Positions 52,287 through 61,466 of a DNA stretch of 64,000 nucleotides are shown here, piece by piece (the stretch's first letter is position 1; every line of letters begins with the position of its first letter). Origin of the DNA: Sphingobacteriaceae bacterium GW460-11-11-14-LB5 (GTDB lineage Bacteria > Bacteroidota > Bacteroidia > Sphingobacteriales > Sphingobacteriaceae); NCBI GenBank assembly GCA_002151545.1, contig CP021237.1:6014001-6078000 (forward strand), in the 5' to 3' direction. Both the position numbers and the translations under genes were made by a program. The notes below the pieces were generated by a model, which did no database searches, was not told the origin of the DNA, and worked only from the letters and a program-made list of their open reading frames with translations.

Positions 52287-54383
52287 ATGCACGAAAACGC
52301 TCTCCAGCCATCTGCAAATTTTAAAAAGATGGCGGCCAAGTCTGTACAGGCTATTTGGCTATTTGTATTAACCTACCTTATATTAGTTTCTGCAGCCGTT
52401 GGTTTAACGGTACTTTCTGCAATTGCAGGCCTTATGCTAATTGCAGCCAAACCAATGTTTCTTACGATTATGCTGGGTGGCGGCTTGATCTGCTTTGGTG
52501 TGTTAATTTTAATTTTCCTGGTAAAGTTTATATTCAAGATTAACAAAATAGACCGTTCTCATTTAACGCAGGTTACAAAAGCAGAACAGCCTGAGCTTTT
52601 TAAAATGATTGATGAAATTGTGGCTGAAGTAGGTACTGATTTTCCTAAAAAGGTTTACTTTTCTTCTGAAGTTAATGCATCTGTATTCTATGATTCCAGT
52701 TTCTGGAGCATGTTTCTTCCGGTAAGAAAAAACCTGCATATTGGCTTAGGACTTATGAATACCATATCAATTGATGAGCTAAAGGCGATTCTTGCGCATG
52801 AGTTTGGTCATTTTTCACAAAAAAGTATGCGTACCGGGAGTTATGTGTACAATGTTAATCAAGTAATCTACAATACACTCTACGAAAACGAAGGTTATGG
52901 TAATTTTGCACAAAAGTTAGCGGGTATAAGCAATTACTTCGCCATTTTTGTTGTTTTAGCTGGTAAGATAATTAGTGGAATCCAGTTCATCCTAAAGAAG
53001 ATTTATGATGTTGTTAACCTGAATCATTTGGCACTCTCCAGAGAAATGGAATTCCATGCGGATACAGTGGCTGCAAGTGTTGCTGGCTCTGATGCTTTAA
53101 TTACAGCTCTTCACCGCTTACACCTCGCCGACCATTCTTTAAACAACGTGTTTAATTATTATAACGATAAAATAAAGGATAAGGAAAAAACCAATAACAT
53201 TTTTCCGCAGCAAAAATTTGTAATGGATTTTTATGCCGGTCTTCAACATATCAAAACAGAACACAATCTTCCAATTGTATCAGATGAACATTACAACAAA
53301 TTCAACAAAAGTAAACTCGTTCTGAAAGATCAATGGTCTTCACATCCAAGTACCGCAGATCGGGTAGCACATCTCCGACAATTGAATTTCCCGTTGAAGA
53401 GTTATGGGGCCGGTATAGCAATAGATTTATTGGTGAATAAAGATGCGGTTCTTGAAGAGGTCACAAAAAAACTCTTCGATGCAATAGATTATGGTGATTC
53501 TCCTATAGTTTCAGACGCAGGCAAGTTTGAAGAAGATTTTTTTGAAAATCAGCGGGAAAATGCTTTTCATCAGTTATACAATGGCTATTTTGATTTCAGA
53601 AACCCGCTAAATGAGCTGGATTCAGATGCCTTTGAAAAACCGGAATTCTCCATTCAGGTACAGGCCAGTGATTTTTTTAGTGATGAAAATTTAAGTTTGA
53701 TATATCTTCAGGATGGTATTAACGACGATTTAAATATACTAAAACAGATCGAGGATAAGACTTTTGAAGTTAAAACCTTTGATTATGACGGAAAAAGGTA
53801 CACACGAGAGGATTGTTCGGAGTTGATTAAACGTTTAGAAAGTGAATCTAAAGAATTGGATGATCAGTTGAAAAAATTAGATCAACGGATTTTTGAATAT
53901 TATTTATGCCTTGCCTACGAGCAAGGACGAAATGAGGAATTTGTAAATTTTTACGGTCATTACAAAACCATTCATTCACTTTTAGAAAGTCAGACTAAAT
54001 GCCATAATAAAATCAGTCAGGTTACTTCCTTTATGCATATGCGCACAGCGGTTGAAACCATTGAACAACAGATGTACCTGGTTAAGGATGAAGAAATAAT
54101 CTTTAAAGAAGAATTTTTAAAGTTACTGACAAACCCTTTATATGATGAACAGATCTCTGTGGAAGAGAAAGAACTGATTGAAAAATTTATGGCCTCAGAT
54201 TATAAGTATTTTGCAGGCGGCAGCTATTTTAATTTCCAGGTAGACGAACTTTTTGAATCGATCCAGTTATTTGCAAAGATTATTAACGTTACAAATTTTA
54301 AATCAAAAAAGAAATTGCTTGATTTTCAGGTCGAATTAGAAAATATGAATCTGAGCAAAACTGATAAGCTACTTGTGGGTTAA
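52287..54383 (+). CDS. M48-family membrane metallopeptidase
   Basis: A 698-residue protease. Two or more hydrophobic segments lie at about 20-90. The zinc motif HEFGH is at residues 171-175 (ILAHEFGHFSQ), and the third ligand is probably Glu255 in MEFHADTVAAS. The long C-terminal part (about 400-698) is helical, Glu/Lys-rich, and without clear domains. It is related to HtpX/Ste24 membrane quality-control peptidases. It is divergent from the permease cluster. Confidence 0.9.
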   Translation: MHENALQPSANFKKMAAKSVQAIWLFVLTYLILVSAAVGLTVLSAIAGLMLIAAKPMFLTIMLGGGLICFGVLILIFLVKFIFKINKIDRSHLTQVTKAEQPELFKMIDEIVAEVGTDFPKKVYFSSEVNASVFYDSSFWSMFLPVRKNLHIGLGLMNTISIDELKAILAHEFGHFSQKSMRTGSYVYNVNQVIYNTLYENEGYGNFAQKLAGISNYFAIFVVLAGKIISGIQFILKKIYDVVNLNHLALSREMEFHADTVAASVAGSDALITALHRLHLADHSLNNVFNYYNDKIKDKEKTNNIFPQQKFVMDFYAGLQHIKTEHNLPIVSDEHYNKFNKSKLVLKDQWSSHPSTADRVAHLRQLNFPLKSYGAGIAIDLLVNKDAVLEEVTKKLFDAIDYGDSPIVSDAGKFEEDFFENQRENAFHQLYNGYFDFRNPLNELDSDAFEKPEFSIQVQASDFFSDENLSLIYLQDGINDDLNILKQIEDKTFEVKTFDYDGKRYTREDCSELIKRLESESKELDDQLKKLDQRIFEYYLCLAYEQGRNEEFVNFYGHYKTIHSLLESQTKCHNKISQVTSFMHMRTAVETIEQQMYLVKDEEIIFKEEFLKLLTNPLYDEQISVEEKELIEKFMASDYKYFAGGSYFNFQVDELFESIQLFAKIINVTNFKSKKKLLDFQVELENMNLSKTDKLLVG

Positions 54384-54394
54384 TCTATGCTTAA

Positions 54395-54427
54395 ATAAAA
54401 AAGCCAGTAATTAATTTTACTGGCTTA
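54395..54427. terminator. Terminator shared by M48 gene and yiaA
   Basis: Arms aagccagta/tactggctt; on the minus strand a T run follows. It lies between two convergent genes. Confidence 0.8.
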
Positions 54428-54432
54428 AATGC

Positions 54433-54840
54433 TTATTCCGAATCGCGGTTCTTATTCGCAATCTGGCTGTCTCTCGTATTCTTCTGCACCGTAATGGCGC
54501 CAAACAGCGAGAGTAAAAAGGCAAAGGCATAAAATCCTTTTTCGCTGGGCAGCAGCGTAGCATTCCACAAACCAATTACCAGTAAGGTGATGGTTAATAA
54601 GGTAGAAAACCAACTGATGCCATAATAAATTTCAGTAACCGGAATTCCTTCCAATTTATCGCGAACAGCTTTTTGTAAAGAGATTACGGCAAAAAGGCCA
54701 AACATCAATACGGTAAAATAATATCCTTTTTCATTGAGAAGCATATCAGAACGCCACAAGCCTACAATAAAGCCGATCATTCCGATACCTAATGCAAGCC
54801 AGGCAGCAGCCACGAATGCATTCGATGGTTTTTGATTCAT
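54433..54840 (-). CDS. YiaA/YiaB-family inner membrane protein
   Basis: A 135-residue protein with four transmembrane segments arranged as two copies of a two-helix YiaAB unit. The repeat is visible: GFIVGLWRSDMLLNEKGYYF and LVIGLWNATLLPSEKGFYAF. The family's function is unknown. The C-terminus is short and polar. It is expressed alone on the minus strand. Confidence 0.92.
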   Translation of the reverse strand: MNQKPSNAFVAAAWLALGIGMIGFIVGLWRSDMLLNEKGYYFTVLMFGLFAVISLQKAVRDKLEGIPVTEIYYGISWFSTLLTITLLVIGLWNATLLPSEKGFYAFAFLLSLFGAITVQKNTRDSQIANKNRDSE

Positions 54841-54998
54841 TGTTTTGAGATTTAATTTAATTCAATAGACAACGCTAAAGATTGGCAAAAGGTATAAAAA
54901 TTAAAAGATAGTATTTTAAATTATTTTGGAAAACGAACACCTTAGCGTGTAATGAACCAAACAAAATCCAGGTCTTTTGCATTGTAGCTGTATAATCT

Positions 54999-55006
54999 TA
55001 TCTTAG
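54999..55006 (+). promoter_or_regulatory. Possible -7 box 4 nt before the NAD(P)HX gene ATG
   Basis: TATCTTAG differs by one base from TAnnTTTG and ends 4 nt before the ATG at 55011. Confidence is limited by the mismatch. Confidence 0.4.
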
Positions 55007-55010
55007 TTAT

Positions 55011-56507
55011 ATGCGAACATTGCTTACCTCTGCCCAAATGCGCAGTGCCGATCAGTTTACCATTGCCAATAAACCCATTGCATCCATCGATCTGATGGAA
55101 AAGGCTGCACGTGCTTTTGTTCAGCATTTTTTAAGAAACGAATTCGATACTAATAAAAGTGTTGCCATTTTTTGTGGCAAGGGAAATAATGGTGGAGATG
55201 GACTGGCCATTGCCCACTTGCTTATTGCTAATGGATATGAAAATATAAAAGTTTACATCATCAATTTCAGTAAAAAACAAAGCGACGATTTTGCCATCAA
55301 CCTGCAACGGATTGAGGAAACACGCTGCAAAAAAACAATCATTAACCAGGCTTCCGATCTAAAGAATCTGAAAGCCGATTTAATTATCGACGCCATTTTA
55401 GGATCTGGTTTAAATAAACCTTTAAGCGGAGAATTTGAACAGCTGGTGCAGGCCATTAACAAGTTGAATAAAAAAGTATATGCAGTTGATGTACCCACCG
55501 GTTTTTTTGCCGAAGGTAAGCTGCCTAAACATTACAATGGTATAAAAGCCTATAAAACAATTTGTTTCCAACGGCCGAAGATTAGTTTTTTCTTCCCTGA
55601 GTCGGCCCTGGCAACTGAAAAATATGAGGTGGTTGATATTGATCTGGATGAGGCTTTTATCCAAAAACAGGATTCCGACTTTTATTTGGTGGAAGAAAGT
55701 GATATCGAAAACATCCTGCAGCCCCGAAAATTGTTTAGCCATAAAGGCACCTATGGCCACGCACTAATTATCGCAGGAAATACCAATACCATGGGTGCGG
55801 CTTTGCTTTCTTCGATGGCCTGTTTGCATGCGGGTGCCGGATTAACTACGGCCTGTATCCCATCAAGTGGATTAATCGCTTTAAATACCTCCTTGCCAGA
55901 AGTAATGGCGCTGCCAAGAGATGAATACACGAGAATAGAAAACCCAAAGAAATATCAGGCAATCGCTATTGGTCCGGGTTTAGCTACCGGGCCTGAAAAT
56001 GAAAAACTGCTCGAAAGCCTGATTTTGGCCAACCAGGCCATGATCATTGATGCAGATGCTGTAAATATTTTGGGCGAACGGCCTGATCTCATCGATAAGC
56101 TAGCCGCAAATACCATTATTACCCCACACATGAAAGAGTTCGATCGCTTATTCGGTGAGCACGACAGCTGGTGGGACAGGGTGCAAACAGCTAAAGAACA
56201 AGCCCAAAAGCTTAAGATGGTGATCGTGCTTAAAAATCAATATACTTTTATTTGCTTGCCAACAGGTAAGGTGCTCATCAATCCCACTGGTAATCCAGCA
56301 ATGGCGCAAGGGGGAATGGGCGATATTCTTACTGGTATTATTGCAGGCTTTATTGCGCAGCAATATTCGGCCACAGATGCTGCTGTTTTAGCTTGCTACA
56401 TTCATGGAAAAACAGGCGATTATTTAGCGCACGAACACTTTGTAGTTACGGCCTCACAGGTTGCTGAGAGGGTGTCAAAAGAGATTAAATTGCTCATTTC
56501 CAAATAG
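55011..56507 (+). CDS. nnr: Bifunctional NAD(P)H-hydrate epimerase / dehydratase
   Basis: A 498-residue fusion that repairs hydrated NAD(P)H. The YjeF N-terminal epimerase domain has FCGKGNNGGDGLAIAH (residues 55-70), and the C-terminal ADP-dependent dehydratase has a ribokinase-like fold with SHKGTYGHALIIAG and NPAMAQGGMGDILTGI. Fusion of the two is common. It has a possible near-leaderless start. It lies divergently from yiaA. Confidence 0.95.
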   Translation: MRTLLTSAQMRSADQFTIANKPIASIDLMEKAARAFVQHFLRNEFDTNKSVAIFCGKGNNGGDGLAIAHLLIANGYENIKVYIINFSKKQSDDFAINLQRIEETRCKKTIINQASDLKNLKADLIIDAILGSGLNKPLSGEFEQLVQAINKLNKKVYAVDVPTGFFAEGKLPKHYNGIKAYKTICFQRPKISFFFPESALATEKYEVVDIDLDEAFIQKQDSDFYLVEESDIENILQPRKLFSHKGTYGHALIIAGNTNTMGAALLSSMACLHAGAGLTTACIPSSGLIALNTSLPEVMALPRDEYTRIENPKKYQAIAIGPGLATGPENEKLLESLILANQAMIIDADAVNILGERPDLIDKLAANTIITPHMKEFDRLFGEHDSWWDRVQTAKEQAQKLKMVIVLKNQYTFICLPTGKVLINPTGNPAMAQGGMGDILTGIIAGFIAQQYSATDAAVLACYIHGKTGDYLAHEHFVVTASQVAERVSKEIKLLISK

Positions 56508-56636
56508 TTTTTGCCGTGTAGTTAACCACAATTGTGGAAAAAAAAGCGGAAATAATCTACTATGCTTCTAGTTTATAATTTATAGCTTAAAGGAATTTAA
56601 AATAACAGATATCTTAAAAACGGAAAACTAATTATT

Positions 56637-57338
56637 ATGGCACAAAAAGAGTATACGCTGAATGAATTAATTCAGGAATCGGCAGAAAACCCAAATGAAA
56701 ACGATTTTTTCGAATTAGAAAAACCCGCCATGCTGGAGGTAAATCTAAAAAATCAAAAAATATTGGCTAAAGCGGGTTCGATGGTGGCTTACATTGGAAA
56801 TATAGACTTTAAAAGAGAAGGACTATTGAGCAAAGGTTTAGGCGGTTTATTAAAAAAAGCCATATCTGGTGAAGGGACTTCGCTGATGCACGCCACAGGT
56901 ACAGGCAAACTATATCTGGCCGATGAAGGCAAAAAAGTAAAGATCATCAAGCTCCAAAATGAAGCCGTTTTTGTAAACGGTAATGATGTGCTGGCTTTAG
57001 AAGAGAATATCAAAAACGAAATAAAAATGCTCAAAAGCATTGCAGGTATGATGAGCGGTGGTTTATTTCAGGTTAAATTATCGGGCAGCGGTTATATTGC
57101 CATTACCACCCATGGCGAACCTATTTTGCTAAGGGTTACGGGTAATCAACCCGTGTATACCGATCCTAATGCTACGGTGGCCTGGTCTGAAAACTTAACG
57201 CCAAACATTAAAACCAATTTAACTTTTGGTTCTTTTATCGGAAGAGGCAGTGGCGAATCTTTCCAATTAGAGTTTTTTGGTGAGGGATGGGTATTGGTAC
57301 AACCTTACGAAGAAGTGAAGTACGCCGCGAAATCTTAA
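56637..57338 (+). CDS. AIM24-family protein
   Basis: A 233-residue protein of the AIM24 (TIGR00266-type) family, a beta-rich fold also found in mitochondria. Landmarks are KILAKAGSMVAYIGNIDFKR, KRGLGG-like SKGLGGLLKKAISGEGTSL, and the C-terminal GSGESFQLEFFGEGWVLVQP. The bacterial function is unknown. It is expressed alone; a 772-bp repeat-bearing gap follows. Confidence 0.92.
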   Translation: MAQKEYTLNELIQESAENPNENDFFELEKPAMLEVNLKNQKILAKAGSMVAYIGNIDFKREGLLSKGLGGLLKKAISGEGTSLMHATGTGKLYLADEGKKVKIIKLQNEAVFVNGNDVLALEENIKNEIKMLKSIAGMMSGGLFQVKLSGSGYIAITTHGEPILLRVTGNQPVYTDPNATVAWSENLTPNIKTNLTFGSFIGRGSGESFQLEFFGEGWVLVQPYEEVKYAAKS

Positions 57339-58110
57339 TCGCCGAATCGTCATCTCGACTGCAGTGGAGAGATCTTTGTGATAAGGTCTCTCTGCATGTG
57401 TTAATCATATATTGTGCTTCTTTCAAAGAATATTTATTCGCTTTTTTGGAAAGCACGTCCAGAAGCATTTAGGCAACGATAGTCCTGCCATCCGCTTTAT
57501 CCCGACTTTACGTCGGGATGTTCGCTATTGTCAGGTTTAAATGGCGCGGCCATTCATGCTATTATGGGCTGCAGGGCGTAAAACTATTGCCTACAAAGGG
57601 CATTCTAAAGGCCAAAATCCACAGCCCATTGTTCCTAAACCCCTGCCTGCAGCAGGCAGGCGGTAGTAACGGAAATCCTTTTTATTGCTTAAAATGGATT
57701 AGACTAAACATATAGCCTGACGTATTGAATTTGCAATAAAAAGATTGGAGTGTATAACGGGACTGCAGTACCTACAGAGCCTGGAACGCTCGTTTTCAGA
57801 TTAAGCTTAAATAACCTGGATAACTAGTTATTTTTCTGGAAAGCAATTGCAGAAGCATTTAGGCAATTGCCTTAAAGGCTATCCTCTTATTTGCAAGCGG
57901 CAATCGGTTTTGGTGCGGTCGTATGTGGAAGTAAAGTATGCGGCGAAATCTTAATATAGTAGCATCGTCATTCCCAACTTGATTGGGAATCGTAATGCAA
58001 TAGGCTTTAAGATTCCCGCCTGCGCGGGAATGACGGTGTACTGCTTGCAAAAAAAAAATCCCAGCATTTCTCAATGTCAGGATTTAATATTTTGATTAAA
58101 TAATTTCTAC
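57339..58110. repeat. 772-bp gap with composite hairpin element and GTCATTCCC repeat
   Basis: No gene is supported. The block 57440-57800 is an inverted form of the copies at 6470-6672 and 29760-29860. It starts tttttggaaagcacgtcc, holds the hairpin atcccgac/gtcgggat (57499-57519) and the palindrome cctgcctgcagcaggcagg, then aagattggagtgtata. A second element start (ggaaagcaattgcagaag) is at 57839. At 57967-58035 lies the gtcattccc/gggaatgac repeat also seen at 32946. A short frame at 57518-57715 is only a by-product of the repeat. Confidence 0.75.
58050..58085 (-). terminator. Terminator of the anti-sigma gene (minus strand)
   Basis: On the minus strand arms aaatcctgacatt/aatgctgggattt (mismatches allowed) are followed by nine Ts. 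Confidence 0.75.
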
Positions 58111-58974
58111 TTAAACACCACCCATTACGGTAAGTTTATCCATTGTTGGATTAACACTTCCGCCCATAGGCTCTATCGTAACTGCAAATGCCTGTGCTTC
58201 CTGAATGGCCTGCATTTTTACCAATGCCTCGTTATTGGTCGAATCAGTTTTGCCAAATACGCCTAAACTTACCGGTTTTCCATTTACCAAAGCCCAAAGC
58301 TGATATTGATGTGCTGCATCGGTTTTTGGTAAATCCATGGCCACGTAGTTAATCAGCACACTTTTATCTTTCTTGTTCCAGTAAACTTTCATTTTCGAGG
58401 TTGGGCTAAAAGCCTGACCAGCCATTCTGATGGTTGCCCATTCTTTACTATCGGCCATTGCAGCCATATTACCTAGGCCCTGGTTTTCAAACTCTAACTT
58501 GCTCACTACGCCAGCAAATTTTTGTTTATCCAGATTCAAACTCGCAATTTGATCATGTGCGGCATTTAACTTGTTGTAGGTAATAAACAATGCCGCGGTA
58601 CTAACTACCAATAAAGCTATACAGGCAACTAAGGCGTAACGCAAAGTTCTTACTTTGGCATCACTTCCATCTAAACGTATAATTCTTGGTTCTTCTGTAT
58701 AAATTGGTTCGGGTTGAACATTCACCTGCTCTCCAACTTCACTTAAACCCAACTTTTCGAATAATCTTGTTTCTACATCTGCAGATGGTTCTACAGCATT
58801 TTGCATAGCATATTGTTCCATAGCTTGCTCAATAGCAGCTATTTCATCTCTTACCTCAGGGTGTTGAGATGCCATTTCCTCAACCTGCAACGCTTCTTCA
58901 GGTGATAAATCACCTAAAACGTACAGTTCAAGTACTCCAGATTCGATATATGCTTTTAAATTTTCCACGCTCAA
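58111..58974 (-). CDS. Anti-sigma factor, RskA-like
   Basis: A 287-residue single-pass anti-sigma factor. The N-terminal zinc-free ASD-like part (about 1-100) has SGVLELYVLGDLSPEEALQV, a transmembrane segment follows at about 105-127 (ALVACIALLVVSTAALFITY), and the periplasmic C-terminal RskA domain ends PMGGSVNPTMDKLTVMGGV. It overlaps the upstream sigma gene by 4 bp, so the two are co-translated. Confidence 0.92.
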   Translation of the reverse strand: MSVENLKAYIESGVLELYVLGDLSPEEALQVEEMASQHPEVRDEIAAIEQAMEQYAMQNAVEPSADVETRLFEKLGLSEVGEQVNVQPEPIYTEEPRIIRLDGSDAKVRTLRYALVACIALLVVSTAALFITYNKLNAAHDQIASLNLDKQKFAGVVSKLEFENQGLGNMAAMADSKEWATIRMAGQAFSPTSKMKVYWNKKDKSVLINYVAMDLPKTDAAHQYQLWALVNGKPVSLGVFGKTDSTNNEALVKMQAIQEAQAFAVTIEPMGGSVNPTMDKLTVMGGV

Positions 58975-59522
58975 TTAAAATTCCTTCTCAATTCAATAAT
59001 AGCCAAACGGATCCGGGTTTTCACCGTACCTAATGGCAGATCTAACTTTTCTGCGGCTTCCACATGGGTGAAACCCTTGTAATAAACTAAATCAAGAACT
59101 GCTTGTAAATCCGGTTTAAGGTTGTCTACAAGTTGCTTAACTCCAAGGATATCAGGATTAAACGTAACCTTGTTTTGTTCATCAACGAAACTTACGTTAT
59201 TTTCTATATCTTGGTTTTTGAGTGAATTCTTAAAATCTTTAGAACGTAGTTTATCGATTGATAAATTGCGGGCAATGTTCATCATCCACGTAAACAAACG
59301 TCCTTTGGTATTGTCATAGTGTGCAGCAGACTGCCAAATTTTTACAAAAGTTTCTTGTAGTACATCTTCAGCAAGCTCAGTGTGTGTGATAATCCGCGAA
59401 ATAACGCCATAAAGCGCTGACGAATACATGCTGTACAGTGTTTTTAGAACCGCGGGATCTTTCGATTGCAGTGCTTGAACAAGTTCAGGCTCAGTTAGGG
59501 TTAATTTTTTTAATGCAGTCAC
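58971..59522 (-). CDS. ECF RNA polymerase sigma factor, SigK-like
   Basis: A 183-residue ECF sigma factor. Region 2 covers about 25-95 (AEDVLQETFVKIWQSAAHYD) and region 4 about 125-180, with a HTH around TFVEAAEKLDLPLGTVKTRI-like GFTHVEAAEKLDLPLGTVKT. It shares the sigK/rskA arrangement: sigma, 4-bp overlap, anti-sigma. The regulon is unknown; release may follow proteolysis of the anti-sigma factor. Confidence 0.93.
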   Translation of the reverse strand: MTALKKLTLTEPELVQALQSKDPAVLKTLYSMYSSALYGVISRIITHTELAEDVLQETFVKIWQSAAHYDNTKGRLFTWMMNIARNLSIDKLRSKDFKNSLKNQDIENNVSFVDEQNKVTFNPDILGVKQLVDNLKPDLQAVLDLVYYKGFTHVEAAEKLDLPLGTVKTRIRLAIIELRRNFN

Positions 59523-59636
59523 TATTGGTTACTAAGATACAGTACAGAACAGTAAAAGCAAAAAAATGTTTTATAAATGCATTCCGTTAAGGAATAAATC
59601 AATAAAACATTTTAATTCACTGCTTAAATAAGTGAA

Positions 59637-60530
59637 TTATGCAATTCCCTCAATCGGGAAAAGGTGTTTCTCTGCATGATAAGATGAACGTACCAGCGGA
59701 CCACTTTCTACATATTTCAAGCCTTTTGCTAAACCAGCTTCTTTATACATGGCAAAGGTATCAGGGTGGATCCAATCTACAACCGGATGGTGGTTGCGCG
59801 TAGGTTGTAAGTACTGTCCTAAAGTTAAAATGTGAACACCATTGGCAACCAAATCGTCCATGGCTTCGAAAATATCTTCTTCGGTTTCGCCCAATCCAAG
59901 CATAATGCCTGTTTTTGTTCTTAGGCCAAATTCTGAAATTCTTTTTAGCGCTTCTAAACTTCTGTCGTATTTAGCCTGGATGCGTACTTGTTTGGTTAAA
60001 CGCTTAACCGTTTCCATATTGTGCGAAACCACTTCTGGTCTTTCTTCTAATACGCGGTATAAATTATCCCACTGACCTTTAAAATCGGGGATTAAGGTTT
60101 CTAAAGTGGTAATCGGGCTTTCTCTGCGGATGGCCTGTAAGGTTTCTGCCCAGATGATTGAGCCGCCATCTTTTAAATCATCACGATCTACCGAAGTAAT
60201 TACACAATGTTTAACGCCCATTAACCTTACCGAATCGGCAATTCGGTTAGGCTCATCAACATCAACCGCTAAAGGGCGGCCGGTTGCCACTGCACAGAAA
60301 GAACAGCTGCGCGTACAGATGTTTCCTAAAATCATGAATGTTGCCGTACCTGCACCCCAACATTCGCCCATATTAGGACAATTGCCACTTTCGCAAATGG
60401 TATGGAGCTTGTGTGTATCGACTAAACTGCGAACCTGTGCATATTCTTTGCCCACGGGTAATTTAACACGTAACCAATCTGGTTTACGTTTTACTTCAGT
60501 CACAGCAGGTACTACCGGTAAATCAATCAT
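59637..60530 (-). CDS. lipA: Lipoyl synthase
   Basis: LipA, a radical SAM enzyme that inserts two sulfurs into octanoyl groups to make lipoyl cofactor. At 297 residues it has a normal length. The two iron-sulfur sites are [12 protein letters not shown] and [21 protein letters not shown] and the C-terminal RSSYHAEKH with the conserved Arg-Ser-Ser-Tyr follow. A -7 box lies 4 nt upstream of the ATG. lipB is not in the window. Confidence 0.97.
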   Translation of the reverse strand: MIDLPVVPAVTEVKRKPDWLRVKLPVGKEYAQVRSLVDTHKLHTICESGNCPNMGECWGAGTATFMILGNICTRSCSFCAVATGRPLAVDVDEPNRIADSVRLMGVKHCVITSVDRDDLKDGGSIIWAETLQAIRRESPITTLETLIPDFKGQWDNLYRVLEERPEVVSHNMETVKRLTKQVRIQAKYDRSLEALKRISEFGLRTKTGIMLGLGETEEDIFEAMDDLVANGVHILTLGQYLQPTRNHHPVVDWIHPDTFAMYKEAGLAKGLKYVESGPLVRSSYHAEKHLFPIEGIA

Positions 60531-60534
60531 GCCA

Positions 60535-60542
60535 CAAAGTTA
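60535..60542 (-). promoter_or_regulatory. lipA promoter -7 box, 4 nt before the ATG
   Basis: Reads TAACTTTG on the minus strand, then four bases (TGGC) and the ATG at 60530. Confidence 0.6.
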
Positions 60543-60673
60543 ATGAATAGGATTGAAATGTTACAATATTGAAATGTTTGAGGGTTGTAATAATTGATGG
60601 GTTAATTGTTTAAAATGGTTAATCGGTTAACTGTGGTTAACTTAAATAGCCGGCGCAGGCCCTTTTTAGCGGT

Positions 60674-61105
60674 CTAAAGGTCTGTTTCAAATGCGACCTG
60701 CCGTTTATTTTCTTTAAAGCCAACGCGTTCGTAAAACTTATGACTTTCGGTGCGTTTGGTGTTACACCTTACCTTTAGTTTTTTTACCTGATGCGCTTTC
60801 GCCCAAAGGTTAACATGCTCAATCAGTTGCTTTCCGATTTTTAAGTTTCGGTAGGTTTCATCCACAATCAGGCCGCCAATTTCGACAAACGGATCGGATT
60901 CTATTCTTAAGGTATAAAAACCGTGGATCCAGCCTGCTACTTTGTCGTCAATTAAAGCAACAAATGCACAGTTGGTATTGCTGTTATTCGCGATGAGTTT
61001 GATTCTGGCCGACGTTTGCCTGATGTCACTGTCGTAACCCAATTGTGTAGATAGTTTGGCAACACCTTCGGCATCTTTTTCCGAAATTTCTCTGATCTGA
61101 ACCAT
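60674..61105 (-). CDS. GNAT-family N-acetyltransferase
   Basis: A 143-residue acetyltransferase. The acetyl-CoA site is in LIVDETYRNLKIGKQLIEHV; the C-terminal KVRCNTKRTESHKFYERVGF is the usual terminal strand-helix. Substrate is unknown. It lies 143 bp upstream of lipA on the same strand. The start at 61105 gives MVQIREISEKDAEGV, a typical GNAT opening. Confidence 0.92.
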   Translation of the reverse strand: MVQIREISEKDAEGVAKLSTQLGYDSDIRQTSARIKLIANNSNTNCAFVALIDDKVAGWIHGFYTLRIESDPFVEIGGLIVDETYRNLKIGKQLIEHVNLWAKAHQVKKLKVRCNTKRTESHKFYERVGFKENKRQVAFETDL

Positions 61106-61466
61106 TTATTGATGTTTGATAGGTAAAGCTAAAATAAGGATTTAAAATTAGCACAGGTTTTACAAGCCAAAAGCACTGCAATAACCAACCTAAACCCTAT
61201 TGAAGCGGCAGCCTGAGCCCACTTCGGCGAAGCTACAGCGGAAAGAGGGGCTGCCCTAACCGATGAGCAGCAATTACCTTTTTAAATGTTAAAGAAAACT
61301 GTAAGCTGGTAACAGACTGTATTAAATCATTTAAAGGCCTTTCGACAGGCTCAGGATGACAAACTATAGGATAGTAATTGCCTTTTAAAATGTTAGCTAA
61401 AAATCATAACCGTAACATTGCAACTTTTAACGTTTTAACTTTCTAACTAAATCTTACATTTGCAAT
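61106..61466. repeat. 361-bp gap with element remnants
   Basis: At about 61165-61290 a block contains aacctaaaccctattgaagc, a ggcagcc...ggctgcc pair and acagcggaaagaggggct, a further variant of the hairpin element. At 61340-61364 lies half of the cgacaggctca...atgac repeat. The cysS promoter box lies at the right end. No gene is seen. Confidence 0.6.
61455..61462 (+). promoter_or_regulatory. cysS promoter -7 box, 4 nt before the ATG
   Basis: TACATTTG, an exact TAnnTTTG match, ends at 61462; the ATG begins at 61467. Confidence 0.6.

Noticed and set aside
60106-60543. 145-codon plus-strand frame opposite lipA
   Set aside because: It is the complement of a highly conserved gene and contains no domain.
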